From: Metaphire vulgaris
Taxonomy: Eukaryota; Annelida; Clitellata; Crassiclitellata; Megascolecidae
NCBI GenBank assembly: GCA_018105865.1
Contig: CM030834.1
Location: 5,005,257 to 5,069,256 of the forward strand
Direction: 5' to 3'
Length of the DNA stretch: 64,000 nt
The position numbers were made by a program, and so were the translations under genes. The notes under the pieces are model-generated. The model had not been told where the DNA came from. It made no database searches and worked only from the letters and a program-made list of their open reading frames with translations. Below, one piece after another: positions 33,940 through 45,103 of this stretch. How positions within the stretch are numbered: position 1 is the first letter of the stretch; each line of letters opens with the position of its first letter.

Positions 33940-34990
33940 TAGTTAGTATGTGGGATACCTGCCACATTTAGTGCAACTTCTGATTCAAGTGTACAAGAAA
34001 CAACAGGCAAAGATTAAAGTTTCAGGTACAACATCCGAATGGTTCAGGATCAAAAGAGGTGTCAGACAAGGTTGTGTAATTTCACCATATTTCTTCAATA
34101 TACAAGCTGAAATGGTTATGAGAGAAACTTTGGAAGGATATGACGGAGGAAACACATTATCATGAAGAAGAATTACAAACTTAAGATATGCAGATAACAT
34201 TATTCTTCTGGCCAAATCTGCAGAAAAGCTACAGAAACTAGTAGATCGACTAGACAAAGTAACCCAGGAATACAATCTTTGCATAAATATTGATAAAACA
34301 AAAGTAATGAATACACATGAAACTGAATGCAAAATATGTATAAACAGAAAGCAACTAGAACAGGTGACAAGGTTTGTTTATCTAGAATCGATAATCACAG
34401 AAGACAGGCAATGTGAAACAAAAATTCGTGCCAGATTGGGTAAAGGTCAAGCAGTCAACAAAGCACTGCAGAATCTATGGAAAAGCCACGACATATTGAT
34501 AACTACAAAGATAAAACTATGGAAAACTCTAGTCTGGCCTGTGGCAACATACAAATGTGAGACATGGGCTTTGGAAATAAGAGATAAAGCAAAGATAAAG
34601 GTGTTTGAGATGAAAGGATTAAGGCAGATTCTGCATATATCATGGAGAGAGAGAGAGAAAAGAACTAATGAATTGGCATTATAGAAAGGTGATACAAAAG
34701 AATTTTTGAAGTCGATCAAAAGAAGAAAACTGTCGTACTTCTGCCATATCATGAGGAAAACAGGCACCTGTTTGGAAAAGGAAATGATACAAGACAAGGC
34801 ACAACTGATGGAAAAACAAAACAAGGCAAACCCAGGAGTACCGAGTAAATGGGCATATGACATCATGCAATGGACTGGAAAGACAAAGGAAATGGTGACC
34901 TGAATGACAGACAACACAAAAACTGTGGAGCAAGCTCATTCATGATATGGTCTACCCTCGAAGCAAGGGCGGCCAAAGACAAGACAAGTT
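33940..34990 (+). pseudogene. RTE-like LINE reverse transcriptase, near-continuous 3' half
   Basis: Plus frame: LIQVYKKQQAKIKVSGTTSE, FRIKRGVRQGCVISPYFFNI, then after one stop LRYADNIILLAKSAEKLQ (catalytic YADD box changed to YADN), EYNLCINIDKTKVMNT, VTRFVYLESIITEDRQCE, LWKTLVWPVATYKCETWALE and RRKLSYFCHIMRK. Only about three frame breaks in 1 kb. The second catalytic aspartate is replaced by Asn, so the encoded enzyme would be inactive. Confidence 0.82.
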
Positions 34991-35099
34991 AGTGTGTGAT
35001 CCATAGTCATTTGGACATCATAATGCATGTCTGATATATCCCGGTCAGTAGCCCACCTTTCAGGTCTCAACGATAGTCACATAGAATTTATAAAGTGGG

Positions 35100-35410
35100 T
35101 CTCAGTGGTTAACCTAACACGACTTTTGTGACAACAAACAATATTTCACAAATTATACCATAATGGGCTGGCAGTCATCTCTGTATGGAAGGGTATTTAA
35201 AATTTAAATGCCCGAATGACCACAAATTTCGCAACAAATTGATCTATTTTCACAGAAAAACAAATGAAACAATTTGTTTTTTTCGCACGTTTCACACAAA
35301 AGCAACGTATGTTAGCTTCCATTGGAATAACCCTAGATCATAAAAATATGAGTTTATATGTAGAAATGGGTGGATTTTAGAAGTGCAGTTGTTTTCAACT
35401 ACAATGGCTG
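35100..35410. repeat. Fragment related to the right part of the 48937-49902 element
   Basis: From about 35185 it matches 49670-49870 (GAAGGGTATTTAAAATTTAA, GCATGTTGGCT-like, TTTATATTTAGAAATGGGTG-like). TTAA motifs occur at about 35110 and 35409, suggesting a third diverged TTAA-element copy. Confidence 0.55.
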
Positions 35411-35857
35411 TGAAAGACTTAACTCTCTCACCCCTATTGGCCTTGGGCGTCCGTTCCATAAACCCTGGCCTCCTGGGGGAAATTATGGGGATGCTTGGCG
35501 CATTTCTTACATTGTTCTGAAGCACCTGCCCATCTGTCACACAATTCAGCAACGAACAATGGTTTGCTGTTTTAGCAGAAGAGCATTGGACAACTCTGGA
35601 ATTTTAGAGTGTCCAATAGCATCGACCCTATCGAGGGAGGCGTTATATTCTTTCACTGAATTCTGTTCCCAGAGCGTCACATTCTTTCTGAAGGAACATA
35701 CCAAACAATGCCCCTATTCAGGCGCGCCCGTCTCCGATTTCCCGCTAGTCATTGTTCCCGAGATATCCCTTCAGGCAAAATGGGTTTATGGGCAATTATT
35801 CGACACCTGCTATTAGTATCATGTTAACGTTACTTGTTTGCTGGTATGCCTTCACGA

Positions 35858-36051
35858 CAGTGAGCCACGGGGGGGGGCTTGGGGTTAGGACGGTTAGGTT
35901 TGGACGGCGCGAAAAATATGTTATGTACGTATTCCCAGGCAATTTTATTTTTTTAGGCGATTTTTGGCGACTTTGGGGTGAAAAACCCTCCTTGGCGATT
36001 ATCGATGACCTTTTTCAAAACCTCCCTTCCGAAATCCTGGCTACGCCACTG
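35858..36051. mobile_element. hAT MITE, CAGTGGCGTAGCC family
   Basis: The ends CAGTGAGCCACGGGG and ATCCTGGCTACGCCACTG are inverted and flanked by a perfect 8-bp duplication CTTCACGA (35850-35857, 36052-36059). The length of 194 bp makes it the shortest of this family in the window. Confidence 0.85.
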
Positions 36052-36292
36052 CTTCACGACAATTCAATCACTTCAGATGCTGAAAGGGGCATTTCAAATA
36101 TGCATGTATACAATAAGCCACCAGAAATAAGAAATACAAAAAGTTATTTGAATCCATTGCAAGTTTAGACACCTGACGAAATCAAATATGCATGTATACA
36201 ATAAGCTACAAGAAATAAGATTGTTCCAAGATCAGAGTTTCCAGCAACTTATTGGGCGCCCAGTACCACTTCTGGTCGAAAAGGGTTTCCTG

Positions 36293-36293
36293 G

Positions 36294-36333
<40 letters not shown>

Positions 36334-36412
36334 TGTATAATATATATATATAATATAATATATATATTATAATGTAATATAATATGATATGATATAATAT
36401 AATATAATATAA
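36293..36412. repeat. AT microsatellite, (TA)n and (ATAAT)n
   Basis: (TA)n is followed by interrupted ATATAAT/TAATATGAT repeats to about 36412. A direct repeat of about 40 bp (ATGCATGTATACAATAAGC) precedes it at 36100 and 36187. Confidence 0.92.
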
Positions 36413-36554
36413 TTCGTAGCGCTTTGGATGCAGACGGGATGTCACTATTCAAGAAATTTAGACATATTTATTGTTATTTACGCTGGATAAATTATGCCTG
36501 CAACGAACTGAGTTTACTTCCAAGCATAGAATATCCTCCTTAGTGGTTTGAGCG

Positions 36555-36692
36555 CAGGGTGCGATTTGTAGGGGAAGGGGAATTCCCACTGCCCAACTGC
36601 ACCCCTACTGCTGCATCTTCCAACAACTACATTTCCCAAGCTCGACATATCCCACCCCCACCCCACTGCTCCAGGTCACAAATCGCCACCTG
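36555..36692. mobile_element. hAT-like MITE, GGGTGCGATTTGT family
   Basis: The ends CAGGGTGCGATTTGT and ACAAATCGCCACCTG are inverted, with a perfect 8-bp duplication TTTGAGCG (36547-36554, 36693-36700). At 138 bp it is the sister of 15479-15623. Confidence 0.87.
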
Positions 36693-36700
36693 TTTGAGCG

Positions 36701-37246
36701 TGACGCTACCCGGTCCAAGGAATATGATGCTGAAAGCCTTATCGACGAAAGGTATCGACCGCATCTACAGGCATTTGGGTCGGCTGAGACCGTCAATTTA
36801 ATTGCTTCTGTGACAAGACGACACAAAAGCGTAATTTGCTTCATTGTTCTCTAGCGAGTGTGGTATGGTATGCAAGTGGAAGGTCTGTCCCCTATTGGAT
36901 GGCGTGCCTTTATTATTGACACATCCAATTGTCCAATGGTTGCTTGTTGTCCTTCAGCGAACAATGAATGGTCTATGTCCTCCAGAAGCAATGGATAACT
37001 CAAAAACGGCTTCTCGGGTTTATGGAACACTAACGAAAAGCCGGTTTTGCGGCTTTACGGGTCCACGGGGTTAAGAATAGCTGAATGCTAGCAGCATATC
37101 CAGGTCTATAAATTATGACCACAACACGTCATAGGAATAGCGCATAGGAATAAGGAGCTAGCGCATAGGAATAAGGAGCTACTTCGGTGCATCTTTTGGA
37201 AGCGCTTTAGAAATTTACGAGATTTTACTTACTTTACTTACTTACG
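36701..37246. other. Intronic stretch without a recognised gene
   Basis: FBXO42-like intron. The only structure seen is a short direct repeat of GCGCATAGGAATAAGGAGCTA at 37137-37185. The frames on both strands resemble nothing I recognise. Confidence 0.4.
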
Positions 37247-37636
37247 TCATTCCAGATAAATCCTGCAAACAAAGTCGGAGGTTTGAGTCATTGAAGTAAT
37301 GTTAACCTCAGTTACACCAGTTATCAATATGATGCTAACTTCACCATGGTTGGTAGCAAGGCAATTGATAGGGGTGGGTGAGCAAGGATGCGACCACTCC
37401 AGAATCTGATATCTATCAGATTTAAAATGATCAATCCAGACAGAATCTGGATCATGCCAAGTCCCACATAGACTTGGCACATTGATGGATTGTTCTTGGC
37501 AGACTTCTATCCGGTTGTCCAGTTTCTTGTTCAGCGAGAGAATGTTAGTCAGGCCAAACCTTAATTTACCACCAGACATGTGAACAAACATGGCAGTGAC
37601 GATGAACTTGTAAAATGGATGGTGAACAGCAAACAA
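37247..37636 (-). pseudogene. LINE endonuclease (APE-type) N-terminal fragment
   Basis: The minus frame reads LTNILSLNKKLDNRIEVCQE, SINVPSLCGTWHDPDSVWID and INCLATNHGEVSIILITGV. It matches the start of L2/CR1-like ORF2 endonucleases (N.RSL..KLD.L.......D.L.L.ETW). The Glu of the ETW motif is replaced by Gly here, so a catalytic residue is lost. It ends at a stop near 37247. Confidence 0.7.
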
Positions 37637-38109
37637 CTTGTTTTGTAAAGTTACACTTCATTATGTGTAGTAGAAATATAATAACTGTTAAGAGATTATT
37701 CATATTATTAGACCAGGTGAGTGACAATTATTAACTCTTATACCTGATTGGATGTCAGTTGTATGTCTTGCTTACTATTGGCTATCAGTCTTTAATAAAA
37801 AGGGCATACTGGGAGCTGTCCATGGTCTTCCAAGAGGCTGTCGCTGATAATAGCACCGAGCGACCAATACCATCAGCCGCAGGAAGATGGCGAGTAGCTC
37901 CTAGTTAGCGTTCAACTACATCTGAGTTGCTAGTTGCCCCACCGAGTAAGCCAGTCGGGAAAGGCTGGTTTACTACAATTGTTTGCAATCTTCATCCTGC
38001 AGATATTCTAGGTCTAGCAGGCAAGCTCCGTTTCTGATGTTTGAACCATAGCCGTGTTGCTAATATTACTAATTTGTGGTCAGAATCACAATTGATGCCA
38101 TGACACACG

Positions 38110-39444
38110 CAGATGTAGTCAAGACCAGCAGTTCCGAGACCAAGACCGAGACCACTACCATCAAGACCAAGACCACTACCATCGAGACCAAGACCAAGGC
38201 CACCTAATGACATCATGAAAAAAATTTACTCACTCAATTACTGTACACATACTTGCAGATGGCGTGTTCAACTCTTCTGTATCACCAGTCTGGGCAGGAT
38301 TCTCCGGAATTGGAATGGGCAGATTTTCTACTTCCTGAACTATGTAATCCATACTAAAATCCTTAACATTGGCTTTGACTGCTGCCGAACCGGAATGATC
38401 CAAATCCAGCCAGACAAAACCGTACGCTTGATCCAAGACAGCAGCAGCTGGCTAGATCAACTGCTCAAATGATTTGTGTTGTACAGTCAACGCAGACTGG
38501 ATCTGCAGTGTCTGAAGAAGTCCAATGAAACGCTTGTGCATTGATGCAACAAGTGCTGTTATCAAGGTTCCATGGTAATGTGCACGACCGGTCTGTTCAG
38601 CCATGCACTTGAGAAGTGCAACAACAGAAGGAACAACTCAACTGATGGTGACGTACTCGTCGCCTTGTGTCAAATCTGTCACTTCTGCAAATGGGTGCAA
38701 GACAACCACCAGCTGCAACTCAGTCAGCAAATGTGTGACCAGTTATTGCCAGGTATGAGTGCATGTGCCTATCAGTCCATATGTCCTTGGTGAGTGACAT
38801 GCTGCTTGCCCTTGCAACATGGGCTGACACTCGTTCTTCAATGCTTTTCCTTAGCTTTGGAAGCAACTTCTATGTGAGATGTGACCATGATGGCAGTGCA
38901 GATTTGGGTTGAGTTTGGTTGAATTGCAGTCATGAATTCTCTGAACCAATCAGTTTTACAATTCCAAAGGCAGCCTGCCCTTAACGATGAGAATCTTGAG
39001 AAGTAGATGCGTGATATGCTGCTGCTCAGGATGATGACTGCTGACTAACGGAAAACCCTATATGAAATTTGTGCAGTACAATCTGGTAGGCGACATTTCT
39101 TATAATATATAGTGGTCTCAAAAAATTTCTGAGACAAATTCATCAAGACCGAGACCAAGACCGAGACCACCACTACCGAGACCAAGACCAAGACTAACGC
39201 GACTAGTCTTGAAATGTTTGCTACCAGACTTAAGACGCACTTGTTTAACATCTCATTTAAGTGCAATCTGTAAAGCACTCTTGATCTTGGCCTGCTGTGA
39301 CTATAGCGCTATATAAGTTGGCATATTAACTAACTAACTAACTAAGGCCTTACCTGTCGAGACCAAGACAAGACCAAGACCACAAAAAAATCGGTCTTGA
39401 GCGGTCTCAAGACCAAGACCGCGGTCTCGAGGACTACACCCCTG
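38110..39444. mobile_element. Probable hAT element built from CAAGACC words
   Basis: The left end CAGATGTAGTCAAGACC and right end GGTCTCGAGGACTACACCCCTG are roughly inverted. Both sub-ends iterate GAGACCAAGACC (38120-38205, 39140-39200, 39355-39430). The interior carries a LINE tail (39205-39345). Target duplication is not clean. A related word tract is at 46755-46830. Confidence 0.55.
39205..39345 (+). repeat. L2/CR1-like LINE 3' tail with (AACT)n
   Basis: The text encodes KTHLFNISFKCNL (typical LINE ORF2 end), then CTATAGCGCTATATAAGTTG and (AACT)n. Inserted into the 38110-39444 element. Confidence 0.65.
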
Positions 39445-39719
39445 AAGACACATGAGCCATTGAATGAATGTCTGCTTTCAATGCCTAATGATCAGCAAAA
39501 CTAGTCAAAAAACAGTTTGTATGTCATTAATTATGCCATAACTTTGCCATAACTTTTGAGCCATCAGAACTCTCTTGTAAATGCTGTAAATGCAATTTGT
39601 GCTCTGGCAGTTTTTTCTTGTATATATGGGTTTCTGTAACTACATTATTTACTAGATGTTTGTGCAAAACACTTAAGCAGAAGGTCTGCTTAAACACAGT
39701 AGAGGACTTAGCAATCTGT

Positions 39720-40030
39720 TAGTCCAAGATATTTTTAACATTTTTCTTAAGAACCACATTTCTGCAGCCTCAAGCTTTTCTTCATGAATTTAGAGATAGT
39801 CCAAGCTTCTGCACCATATGACATGACTGGCCAAACATAGCATTCCAGAACCCTAATCTTTGTTTTCATTGTTAAATGTCTGTTTGTTAGTATGTGGTTT
39901 AGATTCCCAAAGGCTGCTTGGCCATTCCTATTTTTGCTTTTGTCTGATTCACTTTCAGCATCATTGGTGAACCAGCTTCCCAGATATTTGAATTCATGAC
40001 TTGCTTAATTTTCTCTCCATTTATGTTGGT
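39720..40030 (-). pseudogene. RTE-like LINE fragment
   Basis: The minus strand, over frame breaks, reads GSWFTNDAESESDKSK, GNLNHILTNK and VLECYVWPVMSYGAEAWTIS, the post-RT block of RTE-like elements (V.S.L.YGAE.WT). Confidence 0.6.
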
Positions 40031-40135
40031 TCAGCATTTGGGCAGGGTTGTTAACAATACTGCTAAAATGTATTGCCAATACCAATACCAATACTTTTGT
40101 CTGCAACAAATAAAGTTGACAACCGGTACTTTTAA

Positions 40136-40380
40136 CCCCTTTACCAGGCACGACGAACACAACTCGTCAACCGCCATCTTTACTAATTCGGGCGCGACAA
40201 ACGCAATTCGTCATGTAAGTTCTGTAGCCATTCCTGTATTGTGCGCAACGAGAGAGACTCGTCTTATGCTATAAATCGCTTTAGTATCTATCCAATCTCT
40301 AGATGACACCTGTTTTTAGCTATTTCATCTCTATTGTGCTAGGAAATAGATATTCTTTGGACCAAGAGGTCAAACCTTGG
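40136..40380. mobile_element. Solo end of the piggyBac family of 20270-24542
   Basis: After TTAA (40132-40135) come CCCCTTTACCAGGCACGACG and, further in, GTCTTATGCTATAAATCGC and TTTAGTATCTATCC. These are reverse complements of the right 250 bp of 20270-24542. The rest of the element is absent. Confidence 0.75.
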
Positions 40381-40399
40381 CCTGCGCTTGTAGGAAATC

Positions 40400-40985
40400 G
40401 CTTGAATAAAAACGACTTGCCGGGTTAGACTTGATGTCATTTGATGCCCACATTGACACAATCTGCAAGTCAACATACTTTCACATGTGGGCTCTAAGGC
40501 ACATCCGTAACAGCATCGATTTTGACACAGCTGCCTCAATAGCCTGTTCCGTGGTTAGCAGTAGACTGGACTACTGCAACTCTGTACTTTACAGCACCTC
40601 GGGAAAAAACTTACAGAAGTTCCAACGGGTACAGAACTCACTGGCCAGGACTGTTTGTAAAGTGCACTGAACAGAACATATTACACCGATCCTTGCTCTT
40701 CTCCATTGGCTACCAATATGATACCCCATACAGTTCAAGATCGCACTAATTACCTTCAAGACAACAACAACACAACAGCCCAGCTACTTGGCAGACATCA
40801 TTCAATTGCAGGGACAGTCTTTCATACTGAGATCACATGGTGCTAATAAACTGATAAAGCAGCGCACTCGCCTTTCTCTCACCAATCGTTCCTTCGCAAT
40901 CGCTGCTCTGTCTGTTTGGAACAATCTGACATCCCCTACAACTTTGCCGCTCACCCGATTGGGGTTACCACTGAAAAATTATTAT
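40400..40985 (+). pseudogene. L2/CR1-like LINE 3' end
   Basis: The plus frame has FHMWALRHIRNSIDFDTAAS, VVSSRLDYCNSVLYSTSGKN, RVQNSLARTVCKVH, a stop, then HITPILALLHWLPI-like text, PSYLADIIQLQ and FAIAALSVWNNLTSP. The end meets the tail of a minus-strand LINE at the (ATT)n tract near 40980. Confidence 0.8.
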
Positions 40986-41690
40986 TATTATTATTCGACA
41001 ATTTATATTGTGCAATAAGCATGGCAAAGGCCAAAGTCAAGAGCACTTTACAATTAGTATGTCTTTAGTTTCTTTGCAAACAGTTCGGCAGAGGTCGCTT
41101 TAGTCACTTCCTCTGGTAGCACATTCCATAGTATGGGATTCCCTTGCATGACAGATCTCTCACCAAGTTTCGCCTTCCTGGACGGAGGGGCAACGGCCAG
41201 AAGGACATGACTGCTGGACCTAAGATGCGAGCGCCTTTCAGTCATCATGGGCCTGTGCATCAGCACTGTTAATCAGGTGAGACAGGTAGAGTCGTGCAGG
41301 ATTCGAAAAGTAAGCCAGCATTGTTTAAAGATGACGTGTTCTGGAATCCGGAGCCAGTGGAGACTGTCTCTGAGTAATGGAGTCACATGGTCATTCCACC
41401 TGGCTCCGAATATCACGTGAGCGGCAATGTTTAGCACCGACTGCAGCTGGCTCAGTTGACTGTCAAGAAGGCCAAGTAGAATACCACTACAATAATCAAC
41501 TTGAGATAAAATGAGGGGGTGGATGAGTTGTATCGCCGCGGCAGTTGATAGGTAATGGCAGATCTCCCTGATCTTCTGGATCATCATAAACACAAACATA
41601 CCCCACCATACTAAACCTCCATTGCCACAATCATCATCAACATTATCAGCAGAATTACACAATAAATAATAAAGCCTCAACAAGCACTCT
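40980..41690 (-). pseudogene. L2/CR1-like LINE 3' end (minus), with shared tail
   Basis: The minus translation reads LILSQVDYCSGILLGLLDSQ, LQSVLNIAAHVIFGARWNDH, HVTPLLRDSLHWLRIPEHVI and, lower, NPILWNVLPEEVTKA and LFAKKLKTY. The tail carries ACAATTTATATTGTGCAATA and (AAT)n. It is in tail-to-tail contact with 40400-40985 and ends just 24 bp from the FBXO42-like exon's donor side. Confidence 0.8.
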
Positions 41691-41713
41691 AGAAATAATA
41701 ATTATCAGAAGAC

Positions 41714-41874
41714 CTGCTTTCAAATTGGTGACATCCACCAAACAAGATCATTGAATTGCCAATGATACTGGCACCATGCCCTGCCTTTCCTCCAGGACAA
41801 TTTTGTGAGGCCACTTGAGTCCATTCATTTACAGCTGGATTATAAAGGTGAAGTTGATCAAAAAATCTTGAAGT
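41714..41874 (-). CDS. FBXO42: FBXO42-like exon: Kelch blade (RFFDQLHLYNP..MILFGG)
   Basis: This 161-bp exon has a pyrimidine-rich acceptor ending TTGGCAG and donor AAAGCAG|GTCTTC, entering phase 0 and leaving phase 2. The translation TSRFFDQLHLYNPAVNEWTQ and GKAGHGASIIGNSMILFGGC matches human FBXO42 ERFFDEIHTYSP..WW and MAGHSSCVIDDKMIVFGG, with the Kelch G-H, Y/W and GG positions kept. It is the most 5' exon found; the human protein has about 170 further residues upstream, including the F-box. Confidence 0.87.
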
Positions 41875-41940
41875 CTGCCAAGAGTCATGCAGAAAAAACA
41901 GAACAAAATTATATATATATATATATATATATATTATGTA

Positions 41941-42981
41941 TACCGTATTTTCACGCATGCTGCCCGCACTTCTGCGGATAGTCTGCACCATGCAGATAGC
42001 CCGCAAAAAAATATATATCCTGCAAAATTTGAATCAGAAAGCCCACACCTGCATTGCCCACACCCTCCCATTCACGGTGGCGGACTGGAATTGGAGTCGA
42101 AAGTATTGAGGCAGGGAGGGGATCGACCGTCACGGGGCAGAAGTTAGGCTGACCAGGACGTGGCGGGGCAGGAGTCTTATCCCTGTGCAGACCTCTACTA
42201 CCACTGTCTACCAGTCATAGTAGCCTTAAGTGTACCGGCTACTTACTATCTATGCTGTAATGACGTAAGAGTACTGTAGACGGCTGTCAGCTGCCCGGGC
42301 TTGGTCATCTGCCTGGGTTCCTTGTTGGCTCTGCCCGGTAATTATGCCACCGCGTGTCTATGGCACTGGAGATGTTACCCCATTACTAGTAGAGTCTGAA
42401 CAGGGCCATACCAGTGGCATAGGAAGGGGTGGGGAGTCAGGGACTCGGACGGTGTGTCCCTAAAGGCGGCATTTTTTAGGGATAAAAACTTGTAGGGGGT
42501 GGTTGGTTCTAAGTGGAAGAAAGAGAGTCTCTTCCTAGTGTTGACGAAGCAAAAGGAATGAAGTAGAAAGGCTAGTGCCAATTACCTTTGTCTTGGCCCT
42601 CACGTGGCTCTTTCAGCCTTTCGGCGGCGCCAACCCATGCTATGTCACTGGGTCATGCTGGTACAAGGCTGTGTGGACAGCTGCAAACATTCCTGACAGC
42701 TGCGGCAACCAACGCTACTTGATACAGCTGGCATCAGATAAGCTAATAGCTTCGTGGCATTCTCTGAGAACAAAGGCCCAAATCTGTGTGTCAGGGGTAA
42801 TTGGCAGTAGGAGAAAGGAAATGCGTGGGAAGGGTATGATGAGATGCAGCGGAAAGAGCTTCGGTTTGTTGACACAATTTCTGTAGAATTCGATTCAGAT
42901 TTCCCGCACCTCCGCATTGCCCGCACCTGGCATTTTTGCTTGTAAAAATCGCATAGCTCGCTGGCAATACGTGCAAAATAT

Positions 42982-42985
<4 letters not shown>
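41941..42985. mobile_element. TIR element, TACCGTATTTTCACG family, with nested hAT MITE
   Basis: The ends TACCGTATTTTCACGCATG and CGTGCAAAATATGGTA are inverted, related to 15933-16466. Subterminal text repeats CTGCCCGCAC/GCCCGCACC. A possible hAT MITE is nested at about 42408-42651 (CAGTGGCATAGGAA and inverse), with a decayed 8-bp duplication. It lies immediately upstream of the 41714-41874 exon, between TA microsatellites. Confidence 0.68.

Positions 42986-43051
<66 letters not shown>
42984..43051. repeat. (TA)n microsatellite
   Basis: About 68 bp of pure TA directly right of the TACCGTAT-type element. A shorter TA tract (41911-41934) lies left of it. Confidence 0.95.
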
Positions 43052-43056
<5 letters not shown>

Positions 43057-43289
43057 GTGTCCAGGAAAAAAAAACAGCAGAAAAATATGATTTCTAAAAA
43101 ATTCCTAAATATATTTCTATCAAAATTTCCACACGTGTACACTGTACAGCACATATTTCCCCACCTTTCTGCCTATTTTCATCTCATTTGCATGTAAGAT
43201 GGCCATATTGTGAGATATCAAAGTCAAACTTCGATTTTACTACTCAGTCGCAGCATGATAGGCCTAAATATGTAGCTTCACATAAATTT

Positions 43290-43310
43290 GGTTTCATGTC
43301 AATGTTGGTG

Positions 43311-43368
<58 letters not shown>

Positions 43369-43740
43369 CAGCAGCAGTAGTAGTTCTAAAGTTTAAATCG
43401 AACGCAAATTTGTAAAAATGTTTTTAAATTAACAGAATTTGACATAACAAGAAAAGTTCGATTAAACTTTCAAAATGGGTAAAATATATATCAAATGAAG
43501 ATGTGAATTCAGACATTATGGAGAGCTTGGCTTTGGATACCGAACAATTGTTTCAAAATATCCTGAAAAGGGATGAAACTTTATTCGTGAAAGATCTTGC
43601 AAATGGGTCAATGATCGGATCTCAGAACTCAATCGCAAACTTTTCTTGCTATGTCAAATTCTGCGAATTTAAAAACATTAAAAAAAATTTGCGTTCGATT
43701 TAAACTTTACAACTACTACTGCTGCTGCTGCTACTACCAC
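43290..43740. repeat. Inverted-repeat unit with GTA/GCA microsatellite arms
   Basis: The left arm is (GGT)n(AGT)n(AGC)n then TTCTAAAGTTTAAATCGAACGC. The right arm at 43678-43738 is the reverse complement, ending in (ACT)n(GCT)n. The 290-bp loop has one open 66-codon frame (MNSDIMESLALDTEQLF..) of unknown identity. No target duplication was identified; it could be a small TIR element or a fold-back. Confidence 0.6.
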
Positions 43741-43751
43741 GGATCCCAAGG

Positions 43752-43867
43752 ACATACAAGCATCGAAGGACAGAATTGTGGACTGAATCAATGCCTTAGA
43801 GAACTGGATGCTGCAGAATAAACTGATCCTAAATCCAGGAAATACGAAATTTATCTGGTTCTGTGGC
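43752..43867 (+). pseudogene. L2/CR1/Jockey-like RT fragment
   Basis: Plus frame text: IQASKDRIVD..INALENWM and LQNKLILNPGNTKFIWF, the block after the catalytic box (W...NKL.LN..KTEF..F). It stops abruptly at the GC-rich block starting at 43868. Confidence 0.62.
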
Positions 43868-44640
43868 AACCCCGGCTCGCTGTCTCGTCGCGCAGCTGGC
43901 GGTCGGGCGGCCCCAATGCCCGCTCGGTTTCCCGATCGCCATCTGTCGCTAACTCTGCCTGATCGGCAGCGTCTGTTCGATTTTCCAGTTCACCAACATC
44001 AGACGAGGTGTCCGCGGCTGCCGGTCAGGCCACATACTGAGGATGGCCGCTCCTCAAAACAGGGTTCTGATTTTCCTCGTCTGACATGTCTCTGTCTGTC
44101 TGTCCTGTCTCCGGCCACGTCCGAGAGACCCTTTAGCTGGCTCCTCTTATCACTGGACATTGCTTGGTCTCGGCACCTTAAGCGATTTCTGTACATACTT
44201 TTGGTCACCGGTTTCGACTTGGTGCCACGTCTCTTCATTCTCGGTAATATAACCGTCTTCCGCTCTCTTAAAGACAGGCGGCATTGTCTATCCTTTGTTG
44301 CAGCTTCTTAGCATGCTTGGCACCTTCTGCTCTCGCTCCTAGACGGGCAGCGGCGTCTATTTGTTTCCTCAGCACTTTCACCAAAAACCGAGGTTAACCG
44401 TGCCTGAATGGACGGCGGTCCACTCTTTTCCTCAATGGCATCTATTCACCAAACTGACTCCCCGTGCCTCGACAGGCGGGCGTCTGTCTCCTTCCTTGGC
44501 TCAGAGTTGACCTACTTGGTGCTAACGTGATTTCAGGCAGGCGATTTTCATCACAGCCAAGACTCACCTTCACTGACAGTACGCTGAGACTCCGCATCAC
44601 AGCTTACTTCAAAAGAAACGAATGCAACTTGCTTTTCATT
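43868..44640. other. GC-rich block of unknown nature, open on both strands in parts
   Basis: This roughly 770-bp block is clearly GC- and CpG-richer than its surroundings. The plus frame stays open 43808-44311 and a minus frame (43999-44238) is rich in Arg/Lys/Ser (KRRGTKSKPVTKSMYRNRLR). The repeated word is CGGTCAG/CTGACCG-like. It could be a basic protein of a retroelement read on the minus strand, or an exon; I do not recognise it. It abuts the assembly gap. Confidence 0.35.
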
Positions 44641-44754
44641 GGTTTATTTTATTTATTAACAAACCAAGCAACAATGAAAACATTGGCTACAGTGGCAACA
44701 CTGGTAAAACGGACAAAGACGGGTTGGCTAGACGCACTCGCAGCCAAAATAACT

Positions 44755-44854
44755 NNNNNNNNNNNNNNNNNNNNNNNNNNNNNNNNNNNNNNNNNNNNNN
44801 NNNNNNNNNNNNNNNNNNNNNNNNNNNNNNNNNNNNNNNNNNNNNNNNNNNNNN
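44755..44854. other. Assembly gap, 100 N
   Basis: Exactly 100 N, the usual placeholder for a gap of unknown size, so true distance and adjacency across it are not established. The 5' parts of both host genes are missing around it. Confidence 0.99.
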
Positions 44855-45103
44855 TTAATAACATAATAAGTTAGAGAATGTTGAAATTTGCAAGAATCTG
44901 CATGAAACATGAATAATCATCATGATGATCCGAATATTTAATAAATTATTGCTGACTAGTATAAAAATCTTCATTTTAAAACTGAAATTTCAATCTTCAA
45001 ATTAATAGATTGCATTCATACGGCATCAGACAACTGTTGACAGATTATGTGAAACTGGAAAACCAAAGACTGAAAAACAAGTTGTCCGATAATGAAGGGT
45101 GCG

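Larger units (their letters stand above)
6918..41874 (-). other. FBXO42: FBXO42-like gene, partial: span of five recognised exons
   Basis: This is the gene-level span. The five minus-strand exons (41714-41874, 33298-33394, 19755-19811, 10971-11093, 6918-7745) have consensus AG/GT borders and compatible phases (2, 0, 0, 0), and follow the domain order of F-box only protein 42. FBXO42 is a substrate adaptor of the SKP1-CUL1-F-box ubiquitin ligase: the F-box binds SKP1 and the Kelch propeller binds substrate (p53 in human cells). The F-box and first Kelch blades, expected above 41874, were not found. Introns of 3.2, 8.7, 13.5 and 8.3 kb are filled with the transposons listed separately. Confidence 0.8.
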
